Numbered from the stretch's first letter, positions 1-8,375 are shown. The stretch: DNA of 51,591 nucleotides from an uncultured Spirochaetaceae bacterium (GCA_944389975.1 CALXOH010000031.1:1-51591), one strand, 5' to 3'. Program-made: numbers and translations. Notes: generated from the letters alone by a model not told the origin.

Positions 1-263
1 CGGGAGGCTTGTACTCCTCCCGTAGGAGGAACAACACCGCTTGCCGTGCTCCAGGCACCCAGACTATGCAATGTCAAAAACCTTCTCCATGAAATCCGGA
101 ATCGGACATCGCTTCCAGCTTGCCCAATACTTGCTTCGGATTCTCCATAGGGAACTTTATGAAAGATCCCAACTGATCTTGTCAGTCATCATGTGATCTC
201 TTATTCACTTTAGTGCGATTACTTCTCTTTTTGCTTACCAGGCATTACAACCTTGATTTGTAG
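1..263. other. Gene-poor edge with a hairpin and a decayed coding fragment
   Basis: No intact gene is seen here. Bases 1-7 (CGGGAGG) and 16-22 (CCTCCCG) form a perfect 7-bp inverted repeat, cut by the window edge, so its role cannot be judged. On the minus strand, a reading frame from the ATG at 148 gives MENPKQVLGKLEAMSDS and then stops at 74-76; moving one frame near base 95 gives DFMEKVFDIA followed by a stop at 64-66. The two halves read better joined than apart, which suggests the frameshifted tail of an old gene. I do not recognise the family. Confidence 0.3.
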
Positions 264-968
264 TCAGAGATAAATTTCCTTCTTCACCAGCCACCAGATG
301 TTCTTCATTCCCTTCTCAAGCCCGAGCTTTTCCTGAAGCGCCATGCTTGGAGCGTTCGAGGAGAACACGTGGCAATACGGAAGTTCGCCCTTTCTGAGTG
401 CAAAGTCGATATCGCAAAGCTCGAGTATCTCCCCGTACCCCTTCCTTCTGTACTCTGAAAACACGTGGAGCATACCCATTCCGCCTTCGTAGTGCAATCC
501 GACAAACCCCACGAGAGAGCCGGAGACGAAAAGCCCGCATACACGCCCTGCGGCGATATCTTTTCTCAAGTCGGATTCATCGACGAGCGTGTATACACTC
601 CTTATTTTGGGAAGATATGACAAGTCGAGAACCCTGAAGTCGTATCCGGAGAGATCGACATCCCCTTTCCTCCAAAGATATGTGGAGCATCCTGTCTCGT
701 TGTGGTAGCCGTTTTTCCCCACAAGATGATTACGTAACTCCTCATCGTGCACGCATAAAGTCGGGAATGAGAGTGGTATCGATTGAACGATCCTCTCCCA
801 GCTGGAGAAGACAGCCACGGAAGCGATCAAATCGCCATAACATACGATCATCCCGTCGGGGGAAGAGAAAAGTACCCTTCCCTCATCCTTTGAGAGGTAT
901 GAGATCATATCGCTGTACGAAATCTCATCATGGGAGAGGAGGATCCCGATCGCATCTTTCTTATTCAT
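264..968 (-). CDS. GNAT-family N-acetyltransferase
   Basis: 234-residue protein whose C-terminal half (about 130-230) is a GNAT fold. The acetyl-CoA pyrophosphate loop is seen as RRKGYGE near residue 180, after a beta-strand stretch reading GSLVGFVGLHYEGG, and the end of the fold reads NAPSMALQEKLGLEKG, a common GNAT motif B. The N-terminal 120 residues are less conserved and probably form the second, substrate-side lobe seen in two-lobe GNATs. The family moves acetyl from acetyl-CoA to an amine; the acceptor cannot be told from sequence. The start codon overlaps the end of the upstream YbaK-like gene by 8 bases, so it is the last gene of the rpsT operon and is probably translationally coupled. 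Confidence 0.85.
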   Translation of the reverse strand: MNKKDAIGILLSHDEISYSDMISYLSKDEGRVLFSSPDGMIVCYGDLIASVAVFSSWERIVQSIPLSFPTLCVHDEELRNHLVGKNGYHNETGCSTYLWRKGDVDLSGYDFRVLDLSYLPKIRSVYTLVDESDLRKDIAAGRVCGLFVSGSLVGFVGLHYEGGMGMLHVFSEYRRKGYGEILELCDIDFALRKGELPYCHVFSSNAPSMALQEKLGLEKGMKNIWWLVKKEIYL

Positions 969-1440
969 CGCTCTCCACTACTTTGAAAACGCCAACATAC
1001 CCTTTTGCCCCGGAAAGGGAAAACAATTCGTCCGGGGTAAGCTTTACTGCGCTCCTATCATCCCCGACTGCAGGATATACGTACTCAAAACGCTTCAAAC
1101 TCTCGTCGAGGTATACGGGAATGTCCGTTTGAAGTGCAAACGGACATACTCCGCCGACGTGGTGTCCGGTTGCATTGAAAGTCTCATCAGGCGTCGCAAG
1201 GGACGGCTTGAAGCCGAACGTGCGCTTGAACGCACCACCCACCACCTTCGTATCCCCGGCGGAGACTACGACAAGATCCCTGTCCTTTCCCTTGAAACAC
1301 ATCGTCTTTGCAATCATAGCGCCAGGCACGCCCAAACGCTCGGAGGCAAGTGCCACCGTGGCACTTGACGAGGAGAATACGCTGACTCTATCCGAAAAAC
1401 CCTTTTCTTTGAGGAAATTGAACGCTGATTCGAAACTCAT
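961..1440 (-). CDS. YbaK/EbsC-type aminoacyl-tRNA deacylase
   Basis: 159-residue single-domain protein of the YbaK/ProX family, which hydrolyses mischarged tRNAs (for example Cys-tRNA-Pro or Ala-tRNA-Pro) in trans. Family signs are the central GHHVGGVCPFAL segment (usual form GHxVGGVCPF) and AKTMCFKG, which carries the conserved lysine region. The start at 1440 is preferred over an upstream in-frame start at 1551 because the extra 37 residues lie inside cinA and lack family similarity, and because the ATG at 1440 overlaps the cinA stop in an ATGA arrangement. Its position after cinA suggests co-translation. Exact tRNA specificity is not deducible. Confidence 0.88.
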   Translation of the reverse strand: MSFESAFNFLKEKGFSDRVSVFSSSSATVALASERLGVPGAMIAKTMCFKGKDRDLVVVSAGDTKVVGGAFKRTFGFKPSLATPDETFNATGHHVGGVCPFALQTDIPVYLDESLKRFEYVYPAVGDDRSAVKLTPDELFSLSGAKGYVGVFKVVESDE

Positions 1441-2678
1441 ATCCACTTCCACTCTTTGGCGATGCTCTCGACATCCTCGCCGTTTATATAGCTGTTCGCA
1501 AGAAGGAATGCAGCAACAGATGCGCGCCTTCTGATCGAAAGGCGTCCCCAAGTGGAAAGCTTCACCATCACGCCCTGCGTCTCTCCGTTTCCGGATGCAA
1601 AGCCGAATGCTACGGTCCCGACCTTCTTCCCTTCGCTCTCATCCGGTCCGGCAACTCCGGTGATGGAGAAAGCCACGTCGCTCCCTGTGGCCTTCAAAAC
1701 GCCCTCAGCCATGGCCTTTGCGCACTCTACGGATATCGTACCGTACTCGCTTATCAGAGTTTCGGGAACGCCAAGTACACGCATTTTTACTTCAGGAGAA
1801 TAGCTTACTACAGAACCAGAGAAATACCGGGAAGAACCGGGCTTCTCGGAAAGGAGATCGGATGCAACGCCACCGGAACAGCTCTCTGCACAGGAAATGG
1901 TCATGTTCCTTTCAAGAAGCGTCTTTCTAAGGATGTCTATCGCTTCCAAGTTTCCTTCCACAATCCTGTACTTTCCCACTTCGCCCGAAATACCTTGGAC
2001 GGCACGATCACGAACCTCCTTGCTTCCTCCGGAGACGTAGAGGCTTATCCTGTAGTCCTGGAATCGCGTACCCCAATCCAAACCGGGGCCGAAGAGTTCG
2101 CATAAATCCTCAAGCTTCGACTCCCCCGTGATGAATGAGGAGTACTCATCCCTCTCCTCTTCCGGAATGTCGAGCCACTTGCGGATCAAGGGGAGAACAT
2201 ACGTAGTGAACATCGGCTCCATCTCCCTCGGAGGTCCGGGAAGTGCAATCACTTTCACTTCCTCAGTACCGCCATAGAATCCTGGGGCGGTGCCGTTCTC
2301 GTTCGGGATCGTATCAAAACCCTCGGGGATATAGGCCTGCTTGATGTTCGATCCCCCGAAGCGCTCTCCCAATCTCTTTTTCAGAAACTCCACAGACTCG
2401 GGATCTTCAACGAGCTTCCTTGAGAAAGCTTTTGCGATTATGCTTCGAGTAAGGTCGTCCTGAGTCGGGCCGAGCCCTCCGGTAACTATTATTATCCCTT
2501 TCCTTTTGACAAGAGAGGAAAGGACAGCATCGACGGATCCATCGTCGGGAAGCACCACGGAACTACGCATGTGGATGCCAAGCCTTGTCAGTTCCCTCGA
2601 TACAAGCTGTGTGTGCTTGTCTTGTATTATGCCCCTTGTAAGTTCTGTTCCGATGACTATGAGAGATGCTTCAGTCAT
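1437..2678 (-). CDS. cinA: CinA-like protein with nicotinamide-nucleotide amidase domain
   Basis: 413-residue two-domain protein. Residues 1-170 form the molybdopterin-binding-like (COG1058) domain with VIGTELTRGIIQDKHT and the TGGLGPTQDD signature; in studied homologues this domain has ADP-ribose pyrophosphatase activity. Residues about 255-410 form the PncC-type NMN deamidase domain, with SCAESCSGGVASDLL and FSITGVAGPDESEGKKVGTV. Together they point to pyridine nucleotide recycling. The start at 2678 (MTEASLIVIG) is chosen over one at 2756 because it restores the family N-terminus and has a GGAGG-type ribosome-binding site; it overlaps the end of lnt by 8 bases. Length is normal for the family. 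Confidence 0.93.
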   Translation of the reverse strand: MTEASLIVIGTELTRGIIQDKHTQLVSRELTRLGIHMRSSVVLPDDGSVDAVLSSLVKRKGIIIVTGGLGPTQDDLTRSIIAKAFSRKLVEDPESVEFLKKRLGERFGGSNIKQAYIPEGFDTIPNENGTAPGFYGGTEEVKVIALPGPPREMEPMFTTYVLPLIRKWLDIPEEERDEYSSFITGESKLEDLCELFGPGLDWGTRFQDYRISLYVSGGSKEVRDRAVQGISGEVGKYRIVEGNLEAIDILRKTLLERNMTISCAESCSGGVASDLLSEKPGSSRYFSGSVVSYSPEVKMRVLGVPETLISEYGTISVECAKAMAEGVLKATGSDVAFSITGVAGPDESEGKKVGTVAFGFASGNGETQGVMVKLSTWGRLSIRRRASVAAFLLANSYINGEDVESIAKEWKWI

Positions 2679-4344
2679 TTTCTTTTCTCCTCCTTCTTTG
2701 CACGAATTCCACGACCTTCGATATGCACCCCGCAACCAAAATGACAACCGATGCATAAACTGCCATCTTGCCGAAGAGATCTATATGCCTTACGTAGAAC
2801 GTATCGGGATTGTCGTCGTGTGTATAAATCGGCACGTCGTAGATGTTGTACCCCATCGTAAACGGTTCCATCTCATCGTGCACCCTTCCTTCCGGAGTCA
2901 CAAGGCATGTGATTCCGCTGTTTGTTCCGCGCACCATCGATTTTCTGGTCTCGATCGAACGGAAGGTCGCGATCTCCTGGTGCTGGCGCTCTGCGGCGAT
3001 GCTCTGGGACCAGCTGTCGTTGGTCATGTTTATGATCAAGTCTGCTCCATTTGCCACAAACTCGGCGGAGATGACTCCGAACACGTCCTCGAAACATATC
3101 GGGGTACTGAACTTCACCCCATCAGTCTCGAATACGACAGGCTCCGTGCCTTTCTCCCACCAATGGTATCCATTCGCCTTGAGCATGTTGTAAAGCCATG
3201 GAAGCTGACGCTCGTAAGGGAAGTGCTCGGTAAAAGGTACGAGGTGCTGCTTACGGTACTTTTCCACGATGCTTCCGTCATCAAAGAGGATGACAGAATT
3301 GTAGTCATCCCTGTTCTGGCTGCCATCCTCCAGGAAAGGCCCTTTGTCAGGATACTTCGGCTCCCCGTCGGCGTTTCCAGTCAAGAGAGGAACGGAAAGC
3401 CCCTCCCCGAACGCTACGAACTCAGAGATCAGATTTCTCATCCCTTCGTTGCCCGGGTATTGGAAGCGCATGTTCCAATCGATGGACGGAATGAACGCAG
3501 TCTCGCTCCATACCACTATGTCGGGGCTTCGGGTGACGGCTTCCAACGTATACCTTCTGAGGTTGTTGAAGTTCCTGATGTATGTTGGAAGGCCACCTTC
3601 CCATGAGTCGTGGTTGTGTTGCACGGTTGCAACCTTCCACACCCTTTCAGGCTCCCTGTCAGACCAGTAGGAAATGCGCGAAAATCCGAAAGCGAACGTC
3701 AGTGCAAGAAGAACCACGTACACCACAGCCTCGATCAGGTTCGACTTGATGAAAGAGATGAACGGATAGTGTTCCCCTTTGATGTAATCGTGGAGGTAGC
3801 GCGCGATGAAAGTCTGGGGGAATATCATCAGGAATACTATACCCCACGCCCCGGTTATCTCAGCTATCTGGATAAACGGGAGGAACGAATAAACCGCATA
3901 ACATATAGTTCCGTACGGAAAGCCCGCAAACCACTGTTCGCAAAGATATGCATATGCAACCCATACGATGCTTTGCACGATGTACCCTTTCTTTCTGAAA
4001 AGCGAATCAGCAAGCTTCAATACAGGGAAAAGGAGTATCATCTCAAAGCCCTTGATGAAAGGCATTATGAGGATTGCAAGTGGATGGAACGTCTTCAGCC
4101 AGTAGTTGAATATGACGTAGAAGACAAAACCGAAGAGAAAGCCGTATGGGGCTATGAGCTTCCAGCTTGTGTTCCTGATTACTATGAATACAGGGATCAA
4201 GGAGATGAAAGCAAGAGCCCCGATCCCGTGCTCCAAGAAAAACCCCGGGAACGCCAGGGAATATACGAACGCAGATATTACCAATGCAAAAACCTCAGAA
4301 CATACTGTCCTGAGGCTTCTTCTTTCAAGGTTAATCAAAACCAC
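2671..4344 (-). CDS. lnt: Apolipoprotein N-acyltransferase
   Basis: 557-residue inner-membrane enzyme that adds the third acyl chain to the N-terminal cysteine of lipoproteins, the last step of lipoprotein maturation in diderm bacteria. About six hydrophobic segments fill residues 15-225, followed by a periplasmic nitrilase-fold (CN hydrolase) domain and a final hydrophobic segment near 520-540. The catalytic triad is complete: Glu281 in VVWSETAF, Lys365 in EKYRKQHLVPF and Cys417 in STPICFEDV. It starts 12 bases after the HU-like gene and overlaps cinA. The presence of Lnt fits a lipoprotein-rich diderm such as a spirochaete. A basic tail (QRRRRKEND) ends the protein. Confidence 0.95.
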   Translation of the reverse strand: MVLINLERRSLRTVCSEVFALVISAFVYSLAFPGFFLEHGIGALAFISLIPVFIVIRNTSWKLIAPYGFLFGFVFYVIFNYWLKTFHPLAILIMPFIKGFEMILLFPVLKLADSLFRKKGYIVQSIVWVAYAYLCEQWFAGFPYGTICYAVYSFLPFIQIAEITGAWGIVFLMIFPQTFIARYLHDYIKGEHYPFISFIKSNLIEAVVYVVLLALTFAFGFSRISYWSDREPERVWKVATVQHNHDSWEGGLPTYIRNFNNLRRYTLEAVTRSPDIVVWSETAFIPSIDWNMRFQYPGNEGMRNLISEFVAFGEGLSVPLLTGNADGEPKYPDKGPFLEDGSQNRDDYNSVILFDDGSIVEKYRKQHLVPFTEHFPYERQLPWLYNMLKANGYHWWEKGTEPVVFETDGVKFSTPICFEDVFGVISAEFVANGADLIINMTNDSWSQSIAAERQHQEIATFRSIETRKSMVRGTNSGITCLVTPEGRVHDEMEPFTMGYNIYDVPIYTHDDNPDTFYVRHIDLFGKMAVYASVVILVAGCISKVVEFVQRRRRKEND

Positions 4345-4356
4345 AACTCCTTAGAA

Positions 4357-4668
4357 TCACTCTTCCCGTGCAGAGCGGACATCCCAAACGAATTCCTTGA
4401 GTTCCTTTCCTGGACGGAAGATGGCTACTCCATGCTTGTCGACGGCAACGACTTCCCCGGTCTTGGGGTTTCTGGCCTTCTCCCGGCCCTTGCGCGTTCT
4501 GACTTCGAATGTTCCGAACCCACGAAGTTCAATAACCCTGTCATCCTTCAAGCCGTCCTTGATTTCCTCGAATAACTCATCAATGACAGTATGTATCTCT
4601 GTCCTGTTCATTCCAAGTTTGTTGTGCAAACTCTCGATGATGGCTGCCTTAGTCAGTTTCTCTTCCAT
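4357..4668 (-). CDS. HU/IHF-family DNA-binding protein
   Basis: 103-residue histone-like protein of the HU/IHF superfamily. The signature region reads GFGTFEVRTRKGREKARNP, with the DNA-intercalating beta-arm ending at residues RNPKTGE (the NP dipeptide contains the proline that kinks DNA). The N-terminal helices (KAAIIESLHNKLGMNRTEI) form the dimer body. A 10-15-residue acidic tail (VWDVRSAREE) goes beyond the usual 90 residues. HU or IHF subunit identity cannot be decided from sequence alone. It sits 28 bases after rpsT and 12 bases before lnt, so it is probably transcribed from the rpsT promoter. Confidence 0.93.
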   Translation of the reverse strand: MEEKLTKAAIIESLHNKLGMNRTEIHTVIDELFEEIKDGLKDDRVIELRGFGTFEVRTRKGREKARNPKTGEVVAVDKHGVAIFRPGKELKEFVWDVRSAREE

Positions 4669-4696
4669 AATTCAAATGCTCCCAAAGAGAAACGAT

Positions 4697-4969
4697 TCAA
4701 GCCAGCTTGTTGAAAGCGTGAGCCATCCTGCTCTTTTTCCTGTCGACTGTGTTGCGGTGCATCACGCCCTTGTTAGCTGCACTGTCAAGGAGCTTGAAGC
4801 TCTCCTTCATCGCCACCTCGGCTGCACTCTTGTCGGATGCAATCACAGCTGCATCGAATTTCTTGATGGATGTGCGAACTTTGCTTTTAGCCGCACGGTT
4901 GATAAGCCTTCGTGCCTGATTCCTCTTTTCACTCTTCTGAGCGGATTTCTTAGCCACGTTTTCCTCCAA
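4697..4969 (-). CDS. rpsT: 30S ribosomal protein S20
   Basis: 90-residue, lysine- and arginine-rich helical protein that binds 16S rRNA early in 30S assembly. Family signs are KSAQKSEKRNQARRLINRAAKSKVRTSIKK and the C-terminal NKGVMHRNTVDRKKSRMAHAFNKLA pattern. A strong ribosome-binding site (GGAGG) lies just upstream of the ATG and a candidate promoter lies about 70 bases upstream. It is the first gene of a run rpsT, HU, lnt, cinA, ybaK-like, GNAT. The N-terminal MEENV precedes the usual MAKK start; the alternative is a non-ATG start nearer that point. Confidence 0.95.
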   Translation of the reverse strand: MEENVAKKSAQKSEKRNQARRLINRAAKSKVRTSIKKFDAAVIASDKSAAEVAMKESFKLLDSAANKGVMHRNTVDRKKSRMAHAFNKLA

Positions 4970-5036
4970 AGTATATCTATTATGATTATCGAGCTAGAAC
5001 GTTGCCTGAAGCAAGCCTGCTTTGACAACAGCAACT

Positions 5037-5066
5037 AATTTACCACAAAGAATTAATTTGCGTCAA
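5037..5066 (-). promoter_or_regulatory. Candidate promoter of the rpsT operon
   Basis: On the minus strand TTGACG (5066-5061) and TAAATT (5042-5037) are separated by 18 bases, a fair match to a housekeeping -35/-10 pair. It lies about 70 bases upstream of rpsT; the -35 box ends four bases from the ricT stop codon. Identified by eye only. Confidence 0.55.
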
Positions 5067-5070
5067 TTCT

Positions 5071-6018
5071 CTACGAAAGCATGTCTTCCTGGAACTCTTG
5101 GGAGACATTCCAGTACCCGCTTTCCGAATCGTAATGGATTTCAGATATCGGGATGTACATGCTTCTGGCCTCACTTCCGAGGACAGCTATCTTATGAGAA
5201 AGGATGTTCACCTCCGTCACTTTCCATAACTCGTGCCCTATCTTGAGTCTCGTTCCCTCAGGGGGATACGATGCCTTCTCCTCCAAATAGTACTCGTATT
5301 CGTAATTCAGACAGCACAACAGGCGTCCGCACGGCCCTGATATCTTCATGCTGCTTAAAGAAAGGTTCTGCTCCTTCGCCATCTTTATCGTCACAGGATC
5401 CATCTGGCTTTGGAAAAGGTGACAGCAATAATCGCGGCCACAGACCGAAAGCCCTCCGATGAGGCGCGATTCGTCCCTCACCCCGATCTGCCTCAGTTCG
5501 ATCCTCAGGCGGAAGACGGCACCAAGATCCTTCACGAGATCCCTGAAATCAACCCGGGAATCGGCGGTGAAGAAGAATATGATCTTCGGCTCGGCGAGCA
5601 TGAAGTGCGCTGTGACGAGTTTCATGTCGAGCTTGTGCTCAAGCACTTTCTCCCGGCATACGCGGAGTGCATCCTCCTCCCTGGCCTTCTCGCGTTCGTA
5701 CTTCGCCATCTCCTTCGGCGTCGCAAGATGATCGATGTAATCTATCGATCCGACCTCCATCAATTCCGGTTCCTTCATCTGACACGACGAAGAGCACGAT
5801 GCACCTTGCACCGATGTACACCCGGGTTCGTAGTGCCTGTTCCTGTCCGGAGCGCTTCCCAGCACTACTCCGAGGTCCAGACCGAATTTCGTCTGGTAAA
5901 CAACAGGCGTACCCGGGTAGAGCACGCTATCCCAAGCAGAAAGACATACGTCGTTGTAACTTGGATTCCCGATCAGGTATATGTAGGCCTTGTCCGGCTC
6001 TTTTTCCTTGCTATCCAT
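5071..6018 (-). CDS. ricT: RicT (YaaT/PSP1-domain) regulatory protein
   Basis: 315-residue PSP1-domain protein. Family signs are GVRDESRLIGGLSVCGRDYCC, then SLSSMKISGPCGRLLCCLNYE, which hold the conserved cysteines. In Bacillus subtilis, RicT with RicA and RicF forms an iron-sulfur complex that directs RNase Y cleavage of certain mRNAs; RNase Y is encoded in this window at 21132-22661. An extra cysteine cluster at about residues 67-80 (CTSVQGASCSSSCQ) also matches members of this family. No RicA or RicF candidate is visible here. The gene is divergent from dus, with 69 bases between start codons, and its stop lies next to the rpsT promoter. Confidence 0.88.
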   Translation of the reverse strand: MDSKEKEPDKAYIYLIGNPSYNDVCLSAWDSVLYPGTPVVYQTKFGLDLGVVLGSAPDRNRHYEPGCTSVQGASCSSSCQMKEPELMEVGSIDYIDHLATPKEMAKYEREKAREEDALRVCREKVLEHKLDMKLVTAHFMLAEPKIIFFFTADSRVDFRDLVKDLGAVFRLRIELRQIGVRDESRLIGGLSVCGRDYCCHLFQSQMDPVTIKMAKEQNLSLSSMKISGPCGRLLCCLNYEYEYYLEEKASYPPEGTRLKIGHELWKVTEVNILSHKIAVLGSEARSMYIPISEIHYDSESGYWNVSQEFQEDMLS

Positions 6019-6087
6019 ATGTTTGAAACGTTATCATGGCACCTTGCATTTGGCAACAGGTACACCTTTGTGATAGATTGCATACCT

Positions 6088-7020
6088 ATGTACATACTCG
6101 CACCTCTTGCAGGTTATACAGACAAGGCATTCAGGGAGACGACAGCGCTTTTCGGATCGGACGGATCGGTATCGGAGATGGTATCTGCCGAGGGGCTTGC
6201 CCGCTCGGGGGAGAAGACCCTTTCGCTGATGGACAGGTACCCCGGGGAGAAAAACTTATCGATACAGCTTTTCGCACCGGATGACGAGACGCTGAGAAGG
6301 GCTTCTGAAAACCTGATGAAAAGAAACCCGGAGAGGATAGACATAAACGCGGGATGTCCCGTTCCGAAGGTCGTGAACAACGGCTCCGGATCTGCCTTGA
6401 TGAGGAAAAAGGGGATGATCGGGAAGATGGTGAAAGCGCTGAGGGAAGAGACAGGGCTTGAAGTATCCGTGAAGTTCCGCCTCGGTTGGGACGAGAATGA
6501 GATCAACTTCCTCTCTTTTGCCGAAGAGGCTGCCAAAGCGGGGGCTTGTCAACTGACGATGCACGCGAGAACGAGGAAGGAAGGGTATTCGGGCTTTGCC
6601 CATAAGGAAGCCTTCTTGGAGCTTAGAAAAGCATTCCCTAAAGATGGCGGTTCCCCCCTTCTATTTGCATCCGGAGATGTCTTTGATGCGGAAAGCGCAG
6701 TTGAGTATGTGACAAAGTACGGCATGGATGGGGTGATGGTTGCGCGCGGCGCGATAGGAAATCCATTCATATTCAGGGAGATAAAAGAGCTTGAGAAGTA
6801 TGGAAAGTACACCAAAGCGGGGAAAGAAGAGAGGTTGGAGACGGCTTTGTACCATCTGCGCCTCTCCATATCATACTTCGGCGAAGGGTATGCTGTACGC
6901 GAAATGCGGAAGACGATGATGGCTTACGTCAAAGGCCTGGATAACTCGAAAGCGATGAAGGAAAAGATCTCTCACGCGGGTACATACGAGGAGTACGAGA
7001 AGGCTCTCTCGATGCAATAA
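6088..7020 (+). CDS. dus: tRNA-dihydrouridine synthase, DusB-like
   Basis: 310-residue FMN-dependent TIM-barrel enzyme that reduces uridines in tRNA to dihydrouridine using NAD(P)H. It opens with MYILAPLAGYTDKAFRE (usual form LAPMAGVTDxxFR); the catalytic cysteine is in INAGCPVPKVVNNGSGSALM, and the FMN phosphate region reads DGVMVARGAIGNPFIFRE. The start at 6088 is chosen because it gives the family N-terminus; no clear ribosome-binding site is seen. An earlier in-frame ATG at 6019 would add 23 unlikely residues, and the frame stays open far upstream only because it is antisense to ricT. Subfamily (DusB rather than DusA/C) is judged from the VPKVVNNGSGSALM motif. Confidence 0.92.
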   Translation: MYILAPLAGYTDKAFRETTALFGSDGSVSEMVSAEGLARSGEKTLSLMDRYPGEKNLSIQLFAPDDETLRRASENLMKRNPERIDINAGCPVPKVVNNGSGSALMRKKGMIGKMVKALREETGLEVSVKFRLGWDENEINFLSFAEEAAKAGACQLTMHARTRKEGYSGFAHKEAFLELRKAFPKDGGSPLLFASGDVFDAESAVEYVTKYGMDGVMVARGAIGNPFIFREIKELEKYGKYTKAGKEERLETALYHLRLSISYFGEGYAVREMRKTMMAYVKGLDNSKAMKEKISHAGTYEEYEKALSMQ

Positions 7021-7082
7021 AACAATATTTTCGTTGAATTGCAAATTCCACTATGGTAGCTTTTTACTCGAGAGGTTTGTAT

Positions 7083-8375
7083 ATGAAGGTTTTGGTTCTC
7101 GGGTCGGGAGCGAAAGACCATGCCCTTGCATGGTGGATAAGCAAGAGCAGTCTGCTTTCCGGATTGTATATGGCGAAAGGGAATGCAGCGACGGAAGACT
7201 ATGCTGTCCGCCTGCCTGATGTCGATCCTTCCTCGAAAGAGGATGTCTACGCAGCAGTCCTTGCATACGGAATAGACCTGGTCGTAATCGGGACGGAAGC
7301 GCCGCTTTCAAGCGGTGTGATCGAATACCTGAAAGAGAGGGGGATCAAGACATTCGGGGCACCGGAGGGTTCGATCAGACTCGAGGATGACAAGGAATTC
7401 AGCAGGAAGTTCGCAGAGCGGCATGGAATACGTATTCCTCCAAGACAGCTCTTCCAAAGCAAGGACGGACTTGAAGATTTCCTCTCAGCCCATGCAAAAG
7501 AGGAGTTCATCGTAAAGAGCAACAACATCTCCCCGTCAAGGGAGACGCTCCGATCCCACGACTATGAAAGCCTCCTCGAATACTCTAAACACATGCTGAA
7601 AAGGGGTGCAGTCCTCATCGAGAAGTTCATACCCGGACTCCCGATAACTGCAACGATACTCCTCGACGACGAGGGGTATATGATGCTTCCGATAGCAAGC
7701 GAATATACCGAGAAGGACGAAGACGACAACACTCCAACGGGTGGAATGGGCGCGATATGTCCGGTACCGATCGACGATGAGATAATGGCGAAAGTCGAAG
7801 AGAAGATAATAAAACCGACCTTGTCAGGGATGCTTGGGGAGGGAATCTCATATAAAGGGGTGCTGACGTTCTCGATAATAATTCCCGAAGACAGGGACCC
7901 TGTACTGGTCGATTACCATGTACGATTCAACGACCCTGCAGCCCAGGCGTTCATACCTTTAGTGAAGAATGATTTTCTGGAGATCGTGGAGGCGATGAAC
8001 AGAAACAACTTGAAGAATGTGAAGCTCTCCTCCTATGGCGGTTTCTCGGTTGCAGTAGTGCTTGCAAGCGAAGGCTACCCGGTCTCTCCCGTTATCGGAA
8101 GGGATGTAAAAGGGCTTACTGCATTCCGAAGGGCTAAAGTCAGGGGACTGGCGGAAGTGTTCGTCGGCGCAGTTGACAAGATCAACGGAAGGGAAGTCAC
8201 CGTCGGCGGAAGGAACATCACTGTCGTTGGAATCGGAGAGAACCTCGAAGATGCGAACAAGATGGCATACAACGCAGTCAAGGACTTCCAGATAGAAGGC
8301 GGCTGGTTCAGACGTGACATCGGGAACAAGTTCTTCGACGAGAACAGGGAGAAGCTCTCGCTGGGAAGGACCTAA
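7083..8375 (+). CDS. Divergent PurD-like ATP-grasp protein
   Basis: 430-residue protein that follows the full PurD (phosphoribosylamine-glycine ligase) layout: N-terminal MKVLVLGSGAKDHALAW, GTEAPL near residue 74, ATP-grasp domain with TPTGGMGAICP, and a C-terminal domain ending WFRRDIG. The key motifs are altered: GGREHA reads GAKDHA; the glycine-rich ATP loop KADGLAAGKGV reads KSNNISPSRET; DHKR before the GGMGA loop reads EYTE; and the metal-binding EFNxRFGDPETQ reads DYHVRFNDPAAQ. The fold is clear but the GAR synthetase reaction is doubtful. A ribosome-binding site GAGAGG stands 7 bases before the ATG, which excludes an upstream start at 7053. Its stop shares bases with the convergent rlmB stop. 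No other purine gene is nearby. Confidence 0.8.
   Translation: MKVLVLGSGAKDHALAWWISKSSLLSGLYMAKGNAATEDYAVRLPDVDPSSKEDVYAAVLAYGIDLVVIGTEAPLSSGVIEYLKERGIKTFGAPEGSIRLEDDKEFSRKFAERHGIRIPPRQLFQSKDGLEDFLSAHAKEEFIVKSNNISPSRETLRSHDYESLLEYSKHMLKRGAVLIEKFIPGLPITATILLDDEGYMMLPIASEYTEKDEDDNTPTGGMGAICPVPIDDEIMAKVEEKIIKPTLSGMLGEGISYKGVLTFSIIIPEDRDPVLVDYHVRFNDPAAQAFIPLVKNDFLEIVEAMNRNNLKNVKLSSYGGFSVAVVLASEGYPVSPVIGRDVKGLTAFRRAKVRGLAEVFVGAVDKINGREVTVGGRNITVVGIGENLEDANKMAYNAVKDFQIEGGWFRRDIGNKFFDENREKLSLGRT

Noticed and set aside
2506-4575. Long plus-strand frames opposite lnt and cinA
   Set aside because: The minus-strand genes have full catalytic motifs and overlapping operon junctions; the plus frames do not.
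5410-6087. Upstream extension of the dus frame to 5410
   Set aside because: It runs through ricT on the other strand; family similarity begins only at 6088.
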